Origin: Sphingobacterium sp. JB170
Lineage (GTDB): Bacteria > Bacteroidota > Bacteroidia > Sphingobacteriales > Sphingobacteriaceae
Reading direction: 5' to 3'
NCBI RefSeq assembly: GCF_900163865.1
Contig: NZ_FUKU01000026.1
Span: 248,001-312,000 of the forward strand
DNA: 64,000 bases
The translations under genes were made by a program, and so were the position numbers. Positions 1 through 8,882 of the stretch are shown piece by piece. The notes under the pieces are model-generated. The model saw only the letters and a list, made by a program, of their open reading frames with translations, made no database searches and was not told the origin of the DNA. How positions within the stretch are numbered: the first letter of the stretch is position 1; the number at the start of each line of letters is the position of its first letter.

Positions 1-1649
1 GAGAATAGTTTATCATTCATCTGGTCCCAAAACGCTTTTCGAGCATCTTGGTTATACACGTCATAGAACGTTGAGGTATATCCGTTTCCAATCCAATCTT
101 TACGGCCGTCATAAATATTACGCATGTACAACCAACCTTGGTCACGATACTGCTTATACACACTTGACTCCTCATTGATTTTTGGCCATACCGAAATCAT
201 CAGATTCATATTCTTAGCATGCAAACTATTGATCATTCCCGCAGGATCAGGAAATCGTGTGCTGTCAAAAGCGTGGCTACCCCAATCCTGTGGCTGCCAA
301 TACGACCAATCTTGAACAATATTATCAATCGGAATCTGGCGCTCTCGGAATGTTGCGGCAACTTCCTCGAGCTCTAGTTGCGTCTTGTAGCGTTCACGGC
401 TCTGCCAAAATCCAAAACTCCAAATCGGCATAATTGGCGCCTTACCTGTAATTTGACGGTATCCGGAAATCACGTCATCCATATCTTCACCCCCTACGAA
501 GAAATAGTCAATTGCGTCACCCGCTTCAGATTGAAAACCGAACTGGGTACCCCCCGTTTCCGCTGGACGTTGCCAATTCAGCGTAAAATAGCATTCATCA
601 CCTGAAGGAATCCATTCGATCTTAACTTTATAATGCTTGTCCTTTTCCAAGGAAACTGGTAATTCAAATGTACCAGGGTTCCATGCCTCTCGCCAGCGAT
701 CTTGTAATAACTTACCGTCAATCCACACCTTTATATAGCCCGAGTATTTAAAGTGAACATAATGTAGTCCTTCGTATGGGGAGGCAATTCCGCCTTCGTA
801 AATAACCTTGGCTTGGGATAATTGAACCCCCTCGGGGTATTTATGTTGGTCTGTCAAATAATTATAATCGATATCGGATTCTGGGCGCGTAACATAAATT
901 TCGCTCTCATCCTCCTTATTCACGTACGAAGCGGTTAGCCATCCCTTTTGCCCTGTTTTTGAAAAAAGTTTAAAAGCGTTTAACGGCATAAGTGGTCGTG
1001 TATCTCCGGCAACTGTAATCGCGTAGTTATGCCAGAGAATACCGTAATTTTTGCTCGAGAGAAGAAATGGCACCGCTATTTCCGTGTTATACTGTAACAG
1101 GGTAACGCGACGGCCGTTATTGTAGTTCATCACGCCGTTCTGATGCTGACCTAAGCCAAATAGACCTTCGTTTTTATCGACTTGGAAGCCCTGCTTGATC
1201 GCGTAAAAACTGTCTCCGTTATACGCATCAGCCTGAAATGATTGCTGGCCCCGTTTTGTCTCGCCAACTAATAATTTTCCCTTCGCATCAAAGAAATGAA
1301 TCCTTCCGCTCGCTAACACTAATTTCGCTGTGAGTGCACTACTTTTTAGAAACAAAGTGTCCGGTTTTTCAACTACATTGAACTCAACCGGCTTACTACC
1401 TACCGAGTCGAGTAATATGAAACTCTTTTGTCTAGGCAATTCATTCCCTGGAGGCAATACACGAACGCGGATAACTTGTTCGTTGATGAAATCTAAATAG
1501 ATATCCTGATCAATTGCGGATGGCACTGAACGGTATACAACGTGCACCCCCGTTTGGGTTTTCTGGTAACTCGGTAGCCCGGCGGTTTGCGCAGCTAACG
1601 ACATCCCGGATAACAACACAAGTCCTAAGAGAACTCTTCTTAAAAACAT
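1..1649 (-). CDS. GH31 family glycosidase with PA14 insert, probable alpha-xylosidase (3' end beyond window)
   Basis: The frame opens at an ATG at 1649 and runs off the left edge, giving about 549 N-terminal residues. A signal peptide (about 1-20) indicates export. Residues about 30-250 resemble the GH31 N-terminal beta domain (GLGQHQNGVMNY motif). Residues about 255-370 look like a PA14 domain (YEGLHYVHFKYSGYIKVWID), and the barrel begins near residue 395 (PIWSFGFWQSRERY). A PA14 insertion in the N-terminal domain is known from Cellvibrio and Bacteroides GH31 alpha-xylosidases acting on xyloglucan oligosaccharides, so that activity is the best inference. The catalytic aspartates lie beyond the window, so substrate cannot be settled. 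The hybrid regulator gene lies 199 bp upstream on the same strand, which fits a polysaccharide-utilisation locus. Confidence 0.85.
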   Translation of the reverse strand, partial: MFLRRVLLGLVLLSGMSLAAQTAGLPSYQKTQTGVHVVYRSVPSAIDQDIYLDFINEQVIRVRVLPPGNELPRQKSFILLDSVGSKPVEFNVVEKPDTLFLKSSALTAKLVLASGRIHFFDAKGKLLVGETKRGQQSFQADAYNGDSFYAIKQGFQVDKNEGLFGLGQHQNGVMNYNNGRRVTLLQYNTEIAVPFLLSSKNYGILWHNYAITVAGDTRPLMPLNAFKLFSKTGQKGWLTASYVNKEDESEIYVTRPESDIDYNYLTDQHKYPEGVQLSQAKVIYEGGIASPYEGLHYVHFKYSGYIKVWIDGKLLQDRWREAWNPGTFELPVSLEKDKHYKVKIEWIPSGDECYFTLNWQRPAETGGTQFGFQSEAGDAIDYFFVGGEDMDDVISGYRQITGKAPIMPIWSFGFWQSRERYKTQLELEEVAATFRERQIPIDNIVQDWSYWQPQDWGSHAFDSTRFPDPAGMINSLHAKNMNLMISVWPKINEESSVYKQYRDQGWLYMRNIYDGRKDWIGNGYTSTFYDVYNQDARKAFWDQMNDKLF

Positions 1650-1668
1650 AGTACTTTATTTATTTTTT

Positions 1669-1775
1669 GGTTAACAAATCCACCTGGTGTCAGGTGCATC
1701 ATAATACAAATGTAGTGTTGCAACCGATTGCACCAATACCACATAGGTTAACAATTAGGGGGCATTTTGTTAACC
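1669..1775. promoter_or_regulatory. GTTAAC repeats, candidate regulator binding sites
   Basis: GGTTAACAA occurs at 1669-1677 and 1746-1754, and inverted (TTGTTAACC) at 1767-1775. The palindromic cores of the upstream pair start 22 bp apart, about two helical turns. That pair ends about 10 bp upstream of the -33 element at 1734-1736, the usual place for an activator. The AraC-type output domain encoded next door is the obvious candidate binder; this is inference. Confidence 0.45.
1707..1736 (-). promoter_or_regulatory. Promoter of the GH31 gene (-33 TTG, -7 TACATTTG)
   Basis: On the minus strand TTG (1734-1736) is followed after 19 bases by TACATTTG (1707-1714), an exact TAnnTTTG match with the spacing usual for Bacteroidota. 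Transcription would start near 1701, giving a leader of about 50 bases that begins with a small hairpin. Confidence 0.65.
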
Positions 1776-1848
1776 AGGGAAGACCCAATCAAATATTAAT
1801 TGATTCAAAATCAAATTATTATAAAAAACAACAAGCAAAAACAACCGA

Positions 1849-4800
1849 TTATTTCCGATAGTGAGAAGGAAGCTCCCCATAAAAATGTTTAAAGTGTTTT
1901 GAATACTGTTTTGGGGAACCGAATCCGACCTCATAGGCAATCTCGCTAATTGTTTTATGCGAATTTCGTAGAAGATCCAAACTGATATTCAATCGAATAT
2001 TACGAATAAATTCTGTCGGCGTAAATCCCGTAAGCAACAAAATTCGCTTGTATAAACCGACCCGTGTAATGTGCAGAGACCGCGCTAGGTACTCGACCGA
2101 TAACGCGTCATCTTGTAGATGGGATTCAACAAAATTAGTTGCCTTTAGAAGAAACTTCTCATCTTCATTTTCAATCTCGACCGCTCCGACACGAACGTCC
2201 AGCTGGCGCTTATAACGTTTGGTCATCTCATCCTTCTGCGCAAGAATAGATTTGATTTTCGACAGAAACGTTTCCATATGAAAAGGCTTCGCTAAATAGT
2301 CCGTCGCCCCTCGGCGAAGTGCTTCGAGTTGCATTTCTTGGGAGCCGACCGCTGTAATCATAATAAAAGGAATGTGTCCCGTTCGTTTGTCCTTTCGTAT
2401 TGCTTGACAGAATTCAATTCCGGAGATCTTGGGTAAACTCAAATCGGAAATTATAATATCCGGATGAAACTGGTAAATAACCTCCAAAGCTTTTTCGGCA
2501 GTCGCGCATATTTGCACATGGTAATATTTTGCTAAGTTTTCATGCAAATAATATGCAAAATCGGCATTGTCCTCCACAACTAGTATTCGTTGAAGATTAT
2601 CTTTCTTCATGGCAAAACCAGCATCTTTACGCTCCTTTGTCAAACTAGATTCCAGTTTGGTTTCCTCGCTGCCCGATTGGATCCCTAAGGGAATTTCTAC
2701 GATGAACCGGCATCCCGTACCCGGAGCACTTTCAAGAGTAATGTCCCCGCCTATTATTTCCACAAACTCCTTGGCAATCGACAGTCCAATTCCACTTCCC
2801 TCTTTCCAAACACCAGTGGTTTTACTTTCTTGATAATATCGTTCAAAAACTCTCTCTATATTCTCTTGTGAAACCCCTGGCCCATTATCTTGAACGACGA
2901 TTTTCAATTGGGGCAACGATTGTTCAATTGTAACTAATAAAGTTACTTCACCGTGTGTCTGAGTAAATTTCAGGGCATTGGACAGCAAATTAAATAATAC
3001 ACTCTCAATTTTCTCTTTGTCAAAATAACACCGAAACTCTTTATCGGGCAAAAGTGCAGTGAATTTTATCTGACGAGTGCGGGCGAGATTTTCAAAAGAT
3101 TCCACAACGGATGCAAGAACAGCTATGATATTTCCGTATTTATTGCGAACGACCTGTTTTCCTTGGTCTATCTTGTTAAAATCTAAAAGCTGATTAACAA
3201 GTGTCAACAATTGTTTCGCATTACGCTCAATAATAGTTAAAAACGCATGACTCTCTCCCGCGGCGGGCATTTTCATTAATGATTCAATGGGGGCTAGAAT
3301 CAAACTGATTGGCGTACGAAACTCATGACTAACATTCGTGAAAAAACGTGTCTTCAGCTGATCGAGTTCACGAATGTGCTTTGCGCGCTGTTCGGCTTGT
3401 AATAGATTAAAACGGGTGCGTTCCCGAAGTTTTTCAAACCTTCTTAGGAAATATAAGAAAACTAAACCCAATAGTATGTAACCTACGTAGGCAATCTTTG
3501 ACTTGTACCATGGTGGATGCACAACAAGTCTCATTAATCGGTATTCAGCCTCGGGAACACCTTGACTATTCACGTACCGCCCTATTACCTGGTAGTTTGA
3601 TGCCGGCAAATTCGACAGGTAGATTGTGAAATCGGCGACATTCAAATCAACCCACTGCTCATCCAAGCCCCTTATCAAGTACTGGAATTTACCGCGATTA
3701 GCATGCAAATAATCGAAATCCGTTAAACGGATAATAAGTGAATTCTCATCATAGGAAAGATGTAAGGTGGAATCCGAATTTAGAAAATCAAAAGACTCCT
3801 GGCCATAAACATCCGATGGAACCAATTGCCGACCATTTAATTTTATTTGAGACACCTGTAGCTTAAAATCATCCGCCCCATGTTGAATATCTTTTACATT
3901 CAAAAGATTGAATCCCTTGGGGCCGCCAAAAATGAGCGTGCCATCGCGTAGTTTCAAACCGGCGTTCTCGTTGAAGCTTAGAGATTGTAGTCCGTCTGCT
4001 TTACTGAAATTATTGATAAATAGATCATCCAAATTTTGATTTATGCGAATTCGTGAAAGTCCCTTTTCAGTTGCCGCCCAAATATCACCATTATCATCCT
4101 CCACCAGCTCCACCACAATTTCGTCAATTAACCCCTCTTCTTTTTTAATCCATCGAATATGAGAGTCTTCCACAATGTTGATCCCTCGTTGGGTAGAAAC
4201 CCAGATCCTTCCGTACTTATCCTGCAAAATATCGGTGACCAAATTATTACTTAACCCCGCCGACGTATTGCCTTCCCGGATGAAGCGCACGTCGCCGTCC
4301 GCTTCAATAATTTCGATGCCTACTGCTGTTCCCAGCCAAATATTCCCTTTGCTGTCTTGGAATACTTTGGAGTAATAAGTAGAGGGTAAGCGTTGTCCAC
4401 TTTTAGTGAGATACGGCACAAACTCCTTCGTCTCGCGGTCAAAGCATAAAAGACCGTGCGACAAGGTTCCTAACCATAGTTGCCCTCGACTATCTTCCGC
4501 AATATCCCAGACACTTAAATTCGATAATGCAGTATCGGTATAACGCATGAAAACGCCCTCTGACACCATTTCATTTAAGCCTCCATTAAATGTCCCGACC
4601 CATAATCGGTTGTTGCGATCTAAATGCAAACTTACTACCACGTTACTACTTAATGAGCATGAATCAGTTTGCTGGAAGCGGAAACTCGTAGAGCTTTTAG
4701 TTATCGGATTATATTTAATCAAACCACCACCGTTGGTACCAATCCATATATTTCCCTTGGGATCCTCGAGAAAACAATTCACATCGTCATAGGGCAAACT

Positions 4801-5874
4801 ATTTTTATCTCCCGGATGTGACTGAACAGTCTTGACAAAAGTTTGCTCTTTATTATAATAACTTACTCCGCCTTTATACATACCTACCCACATTGTTCCT
4901 CGCCTGTCGCTATAAAGCGTGGTGGTTGCATTAAAAGGGAGTGAACTCGGTTGAAATTGACTGTTAACGGAATAAAACACCGAATCTCCCTTCACAATAT
5001 TGATTCCTCCGTGATCGGTCCCTAGCCAGACCCTACCCTGGTATTCTTGAATATTATTAACATTGTCATTATTTAACCGAAATCGCTCACTGTTGCGGCT
5101 AAAATGAACACTATTTTCACTTGCTATGTCGTACCGAAATGCACCCAACGGAAAGTTTTTACCGTACAGCCAAAGCTGGCTTTGTTCATCCAGAAACATA
5201 CGGTAAGTAATATTAGCGGCGTTTAGATGCGCGACAGGTGAAGAAAACTTTTTAATAGATTTAAACGTCTTTAGATTGAGAACTTCAATTTCGCCTTTTT
5301 GGTTTACCACAAAAAGATTTCCGCCGCTGATGTCAGCCGCAAGGCTCTCGACATCGTCGCTAGGAAGCTGTCTAATCGACGAGTCGCCATTATTGAATAA
5401 AAAGGCATGTCCATCGTGATACACAAAGCCAAATAGCTTATCGGTTAGTGCCCACACTTGATCCAAATTATCTTCGGGAAGCCTCATGGAACGCAGTACG
5501 CTGTCGATCTCGGAAATAAATGAATCCGTGGACTTGTTGTAGATACAGAATCCTCGGGAAGTCTTAATCCACAATGAATAGTCTGGACCGTGGAAAAATT
5601 CCTCCACACTATTTCCGGGCAACCCGTCACTACTCAAAACGTCATGATGGTATACCCGAAAACGTTTACCATCATACTTGCTAAGGCCTGTGGCCGTCCC
5701 AAACCACATATATCCATCGTGGTCTTTTGTAATAGTCTGCAGATGGTTACTGTTTAATCCGTCATCCACCGTTAAATGCTTAAAATGCACTTGTTCCTGG
5801 GCGTGAACCTCACGTATTGCGGATAGCCCTAGAAGGAGGAAAATTAAGCGGGTTATAAAAAGTACATTATTCAA
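1849..5874 (-). CDS. Hybrid two-component system protein (sensor kinase, response regulator and AraC-type output in one chain)
   Basis: The protein has 1341 residues. A signal peptide (1-25) is followed by a periplasmic two-part beta-propeller (about 26-690) with repeats such as GNIWIGTNGGG and GQLWLGTLSHG. Then come a Y_Y_Y domain (about 690-775), one membrane helix (about 790-812), a HisKA domain with phospho-accepting His850 in SHEFRT, and an HATPase with DNGPGV and GIGLS boxes. A receiver domain has the phosphorylatable Asp1144 (IIISDLSLP), and an AraC-type HTH ends the chain (about 1255-1341). This is the complete Bacteroidota HTCS architecture, which senses oligosaccharides in the periplasm and activates a polysaccharide-utilisation locus. 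The adjacent GH31 gene is the likely target. All key residues are present. Confidence 0.95.
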   Translation of the reverse strand: MNNVLFITRLIFLLLGLSAIREVHAQEQVHFKHLTVDDGLNSNHLQTITKDHDGYMWFGTATGLSKYDGKRFRVYHHDVLSSDGLPGNSVEEFFHGPDYSLWIKTSRGFCIYNKSTDSFISEIDSVLRSMRLPEDNLDQVWALTDKLFGFVYHDGHAFLFNNGDSSIRQLPSDDVESLAADISGGNLFVVNQKGEIEVLNLKTFKSIKKFSSPVAHLNAANITYRMFLDEQSQLWLYGKNFPLGAFRYDIASENSVHFSRNSERFRLNNDNVNNIQEYQGRVWLGTDHGGINIVKGDSVFYSVNSQFQPSSLPFNATTTLYSDRRGTMWVGMYKGGVSYYNKEQTFVKTVQSHPGDKNSLPYDDVNCFLEDPKGNIWIGTNGGGLIKYNPITKSSTSFRFQQTDSCSLSSNVVVSLHLDRNNRLWVGTFNGGLNEMVSEGVFMRYTDTALSNLSVWDIAEDSRGQLWLGTLSHGLLCFDRETKEFVPYLTKSGQRLPSTYYSKVFQDSKGNIWLGTAVGIEIIEADGDVRFIREGNTSAGLSNNLVTDILQDKYGRIWVSTQRGINIVEDSHIRWIKKEEGLIDEIVVELVEDDNGDIWAATEKGLSRIRINQNLDDLFINNFSKADGLQSLSFNENAGLKLRDGTLIFGGPKGFNLLNVKDIQHGADDFKLQVSQIKLNGRQLVPSDVYGQESFDFLNSDSTLHLSYDENSLIIRLTDFDYLHANRGKFQYLIRGLDEQWVDLNVADFTIYLSNLPASNYQVIGRYVNSQGVPEAEYRLMRLVVHPPWYKSKIAYVGYILLGLVFLYFLRRFEKLRERTRFNLLQAEQRAKHIRELDQLKTRFFTNVSHEFRTPISLILAPIESLMKMPAAGESHAFLTIIERNAKQLLTLVNQLLDFNKIDQGKQVVRNKYGNIIAVLASVVESFENLARTRQIKFTALLPDKEFRCYFDKEKIESVLFNLLSNALKFTQTHGEVTLLVTIEQSLPQLKIVVQDNGPGVSQENIERVFERYYQESKTTGVWKEGSGIGLSIAKEFVEIIGGDITLESAPGTGCRFIVEIPLGIQSGSEETKLESSLTKERKDAGFAMKKDNLQRILVVEDNADFAYYLHENLAKYYHVQICATAEKALEVIYQFHPDIIISDLSLPKISGIEFCQAIRKDKRTGHIPFIMITAVGSQEMQLEALRRGATDYLAKPFHMETFLSKIKSILAQKDEMTKRYKRQLDVRVGAVEIENEDEKFLLKATNFVESHLQDDALSVEYLARSLHITRVGLYKRILLLTGFTPTEFIRNIRLNISLDLLRNSHKTISEIAYEVGFGSPKQYSKHFKHFYGELPSHYRK

Positions 5875-5896
5875 AACGGAATCTGGTTAAATTGAC

Positions 5897-5904
5897 CAAA
5901 TCTA
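5897..5904 (-). promoter_or_regulatory. -7 element TAGATTTG before the hybrid regulator gene
   Basis: CAAATCTA on the plus strand reads TAGATTTG on the minus strand, an exact TAnnTTTG match 22 bases before the ATG at 5874. No convincing -33 TTG is seen at the expected distance. A GGTTAA similar to the repeats upstream of the GH31 gene lies at 5885-5890. Confidence 0.45.
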
Positions 5905-6077
5905 ACACTTTCAAAGTCATTTCCATCACCTCCATGCTTCAAAAACCCATTAATTCTATGGATTTTACAACTGACAATTATCGAATTTGAAACGTCGAAA
6001 AGATACAGTCTGGCAGGAACATTAAATGCGAAATGCTCTCTACGCGCCCTTCTGCATCGCGTGGTGTGATTAGATAA

Positions 6078-6097
6078 ATGCTGACTTACGCCAGCAT
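6078..6097 (-). terminator. Weak hairpin after the methyltransferase gene
   Basis: ATGCTG and CAGCAT form a 6-bp stem with an 8-base loop about 70 bases after the methyltransferase stop, followed on the minus strand by TTTATC. The U-tract is poor, so this is a weak candidate. I see nothing else in 5905-6166. Confidence 0.3.
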
Positions 6098-6166
6098 GAA
6101 AGGTTTACCAGAAAAGCATCAATTGGATATAACTATCCGGCAAGACCATATAACATTGCGTTATTC

Positions 6167-7072
6167 TTATTTTGATAATTTTCGGAATTTCCCAAAAACG
6201 CCTAGCGGGAGCTTCGGACCGGCTGTGGCGTTTAAATACAGCTCGCCTATCTCTAAATTTTCCACGCGCGGGAAAGAGGTTCGTATCAAATTCTCAACAA
6301 TAACGGACGAAAATCCAAGCGAATAGGTGTTTAAAATCAAAAAATGTTCTTCAGGATCCAGAAGTTGCACGACCTCTCGCATCATTTCCATGATGTGATC
6401 CTCCAGCTTCCATTTCTCCCCCTTAGGACCATGACCGTAGGCGGGTGGATCTAAAATGATACCGTTATATTTATTACCACGTTTAAGTTCTCTTTTGACG
6501 AATTTCAAGGCGTCTTCCACGACCCAACGTATATTATCTATGCCGGAAAGCTCTTGGTTTTCATTAGCCCAAGTGACCACCTGCTTGATGGAGTCCACAT
6601 GTGTGGTGTCCGCCCCTGCAGCCTTGGCAATCAATGATGCGCCGCCCGTGTAAGCAAATAGATTTAGAATTTTAGGGGTAGAGGTTTTAAAAAGACGAAC
6701 TGATTCAGAGATATAATCCCAATTAACGGCCTGCTCAGGAAAAATACCGACGTGCTTGAATGAAGTTAATCCTAATCGGAATTTTATCGCGACATCATTA
6801 TTCTTATAGGAAATGTGCCAACGATCTTTCGTCGAACCATTTTTCTTCAACCACTCTCCCGATGTCGCCGAACGCCCCTTAAAACGGATATCATGTTTTT
6901 TAGTCCATTCGGATTCGCTTAAGGCTTTTGGCCAAACTGCCTGTGGTTCGGGCCTTATAAGCACGAGTTCACCAAATCGTTCTAATTTCTCGAAATCCCC
7001 ACAATCAATTAGTTCGTAATCTTCCCAATTTTGCGGCGTAAGCAATTGTATATTTGTTGTGGTAGTGGTCAA
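6167..7072 (-). CDS. Class I SAM-dependent methyltransferase, RlmI/PF10672-like
   Basis: The 301-residue protein carries the SAM-binding glycine loop LFAYTGGASL (about 139-148) and a DPPAYGHG motif (about 207-214), the catalytic-loop type found in the COG1092/PF10672 rRNA methyltransferase family. The family modifies 23S rRNA cytosine or guanine bases. This copy lacks an N-terminal PUA domain, so it is a short relative rather than RlmI itself, and the exact target is unknown. It lies 140 bp downstream of the lipid ABC transporter genes on the same strand and may be transcribed separately. The ATG at 7072 begins a threonine-rich start (MTTTTTNIQL). Confidence 0.8.
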   Translation of the reverse strand: MTTTTTNIQLLTPQNWEDYELIDCGDFEKLERFGELVLIRPEPQAVWPKALSESEWTKKHDIRFKGRSATSGEWLKKNGSTKDRWHISYKNNDVAIKFRLGLTSFKHVGIFPEQAVNWDYISESVRLFKTSTPKILNLFAYTGGASLIAKAAGADTTHVDSIKQVVTWANENQELSGIDNIRWVVEDALKFVKRELKRGNKYNGIILDPPAYGHGPKGEKWKLEDHIMEMMREVVQLLDPEEHFLILNTYSLGFSSVIVENLIRTSFPRVENLEIGELYLNATAGPKLPLGVFGKFRKLSK

Positions 7073-7212
7073 AATAAATTAAATTAATAAGTGAATGTAG
7101 CTCGTAAACAATCGAAGTAACATGAGAATATTCTTCCCCGGTTAAATCGTTAAAAAAAGCACGGTGCAAAGGTAAACACTTAACTCCGTTCAAGCAATAG
7201 GTGAACGTAGGC

Positions 7213-7968
7213 CTATTTAAAGGTCGAGCGTGCAGCCTTCATGAGTGGACTTGCGAACACAAAGTCATTAAGTTCTGGAACATCCGCCATTAGCATCTCT
7301 TTATTGGATCCTTCCCAAAATTTTTCGCCTTTGTGCAAGAACATAATATAATCGCCAATTCCCATCACCGAGTTCATATCATGTGTGACAACAATCGTAG
7401 TACATTGATATTCATCGGTTAACTCTTCAATAAGTTCATCAATTACGATCGATGTTGCAGGATCTAATCCGGAGTTTGGTTCATCGCAAAATAAATACTT
7501 CGGGTTCATACTGATTGCCCGGGCGATCCCGACTCGCTTTTTCATCCCACCCGAAAGTTCCGAAGGGTATAGGTCGTTCGTCTTGGATAAATTAACTCGA
7601 TCTAAGCATAAATTCGCTCGTTCGCGCCGCTCGGACTGCGACATATCGGTAAAAATCTCTAGGCCAAATGTGAGATTTTGCTCTACAGTCATGGAGTCGA
7701 AGAGGGCAGAGTTTTGAAATAACATACCAATCTGCCGACGTATCGGGACACGCTCCTCAAAATCTAGATTCGTGAATTCCTTTTTATCGAAAAAGACATC
7801 TCCTTTTTCAGGTTCGTGCAAACCTACGATACATTTCAATAACGTACTTTTACCCGATCCAGAACCACCAATTATCATATTTACTTTTCCAGGCTCGAAT
7901 GCCGCATCGATACCCTTGAGCACATGGTTCTCCCCAAATGACTTATGTATATTTTGAATTTCTATCAT
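7213..7968 (-). CDS. ABC transporter ATP-binding protein, MlaF-like
   Basis: This 251-residue ATPase has Walker A GGSGSGKST (about 34-42), signature LSGGMKKR (about 137) and Walker B with YLFCDEPNSGLDP, followed by the switch histidine in VVTHDM. The pattern fits the MlaF/Ttg2A group, which powers phospholipid movement between the two membranes. It follows the MlaE-like permease gene by 3 bp, so the two are almost certainly cotranscribed. No MCE-domain (MlaD) gene follows; the next gene is the methyltransferase. Confidence 0.9.
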   Translation of the reverse strand: MIEIQNIHKSFGENHVLKGIDAAFEPGKVNMIIGGSGSGKSTLLKCIVGLHEPEKGDVFFDKKEFTNLDFEERVPIRRQIGMLFQNSALFDSMTVEQNLTFGLEIFTDMSQSERRERANLCLDRVNLSKTNDLYPSELSGGMKKRVGIARAISMNPKYLFCDEPNSGLDPATSIVIDELIEELTDEYQCTTIVVTHDMNSVMGIGDYIMFLHKGEKFWEGSNKEMLMADVPELNDFVFASPLMKAARSTFK

Positions 7969-7971
7969 TTT

Positions 7972-8706
7972 TTAAAGCATCAATGCGGTAATAATATAAT
8001 CGGTGGCTAAGATCGAAATACAGCCAACAACCACCGCTTTAGTCCCCGCTTGCCCCACTTCCAGGGCTCCTCCACGTACAAAGAATCCCATGTAAGCTGG
8101 CACAGACGTAATAACAAACCCAAAAATACAGGCTTTTACTAGTGCGACTACAATTGTAAAACCATTAAATCCACCTTGAATTCCCTGAATATAGTCTGAA
8201 GGTGCGACGGCCCCCGATAGCGTACCACCCACTAATCCGCCAGTAATTGCACAAAAAATAGCGATAATTACTAAAACCGGCACCATCGCTAATCCCGCTA
8301 ACACTTTCGGTAGAATTAAATAACCTGGCGCATTAATACCCATAATCTCCAACGCATCGATCTGCTCGGTGACACGCATCGACCCTATTTGTGAGGAGAT
8401 AGAAGAACCGACTTTCCCCATTAACACGAGTGCCGAAATTGTCGGTCCTAGCTCGAGTATGTTTGAGTCACGATTAATTTGCCCAATAACGGCCGGTGGG
8501 ATCAGGTCGGATACCAGCTGAAACGCGATTTGTAACGTCATTACTGCGCCAATAAATGTCGAAATTACAGCGATCAATCCAACCGATCCGAAACCTATTT
8601 CGTTCATTTCGTGAAATAGCTCCTTTGTATACACTTTTGTGCTCTCGGGACGTTTGAAAACCTTTTTTAAAAGCAGAACATATTGACCAAAATGATGGAA
8701 TATCAT
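7972..8706 (-). CDS. MlaE family ABC transporter permease
   Basis: The permease has 244 residues from the ATG at 8706. An in-frame ATG at 8766 adds 20 residues that do not match the family, whose Bacteroidota members start near the sequence MIFHHFGQYVLLLKKVF; I therefore prefer 8706. It has about five membrane segments and the conserved family block around LGPTISALVLMGKVGSS and MRVTEQIDALEIMG. Together with the ATPase 3 bp downstream it forms an inner-membrane lipid transporter of the MlaFE type, probably retrograde phospholipid trafficking that maintains outer-membrane asymmetry. Confidence 0.9.
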   Translation of the reverse strand: MIFHHFGQYVLLLKKVFKRPESTKVYTKELFHEMNEIGFGSVGLIAVISTFIGAVMTLQIAFQLVSDLIPPAVIGQINRDSNILELGPTISALVLMGKVGSSISSQIGSMRVTEQIDALEIMGINAPGYLILPKVLAGLAMVPVLVIIAIFCAITGGLVGGTLSGAVAPSDYIQGIQGGFNGFTIVVALVKACIFGFVITSVPAYMGFFVRGGALEVGQAGTKAVVVGCISILATDYIITALML

Positions 8707-8845
8707 AGAATACCTGTCGTGTAAAAATAAATACCACTGCAATATACACAAAACTGTGTAGAACACTTACCGAGATAATTAGTTCTTTCACCGAACTAAT
8801 GAACAATATAACCTAAAACTCGTTTTATTTAAAATTAAAATCTTA

Positions 8846-8853
8846 TACATTTG
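8846..8853 (+). promoter_or_regulatory. -7 element TACATTTG before the LiaF-like gene
   Basis: An exact TAnnTTTG match ends 29 bases before the ATG at 8883. It points away from the divergent MlaE gene. Confidence 0.5.
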
Positions 8854-8882
8854 AACCATATCTTTACCAGAGATTGAAAAAC

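Noticed and set aside
8707-8766. Upstream ATG extending the MlaE-like permease by 20 residues
   Set aside because: The extra residues do not match the family start, and the family's usual N-terminus fits the ATG at 8706.
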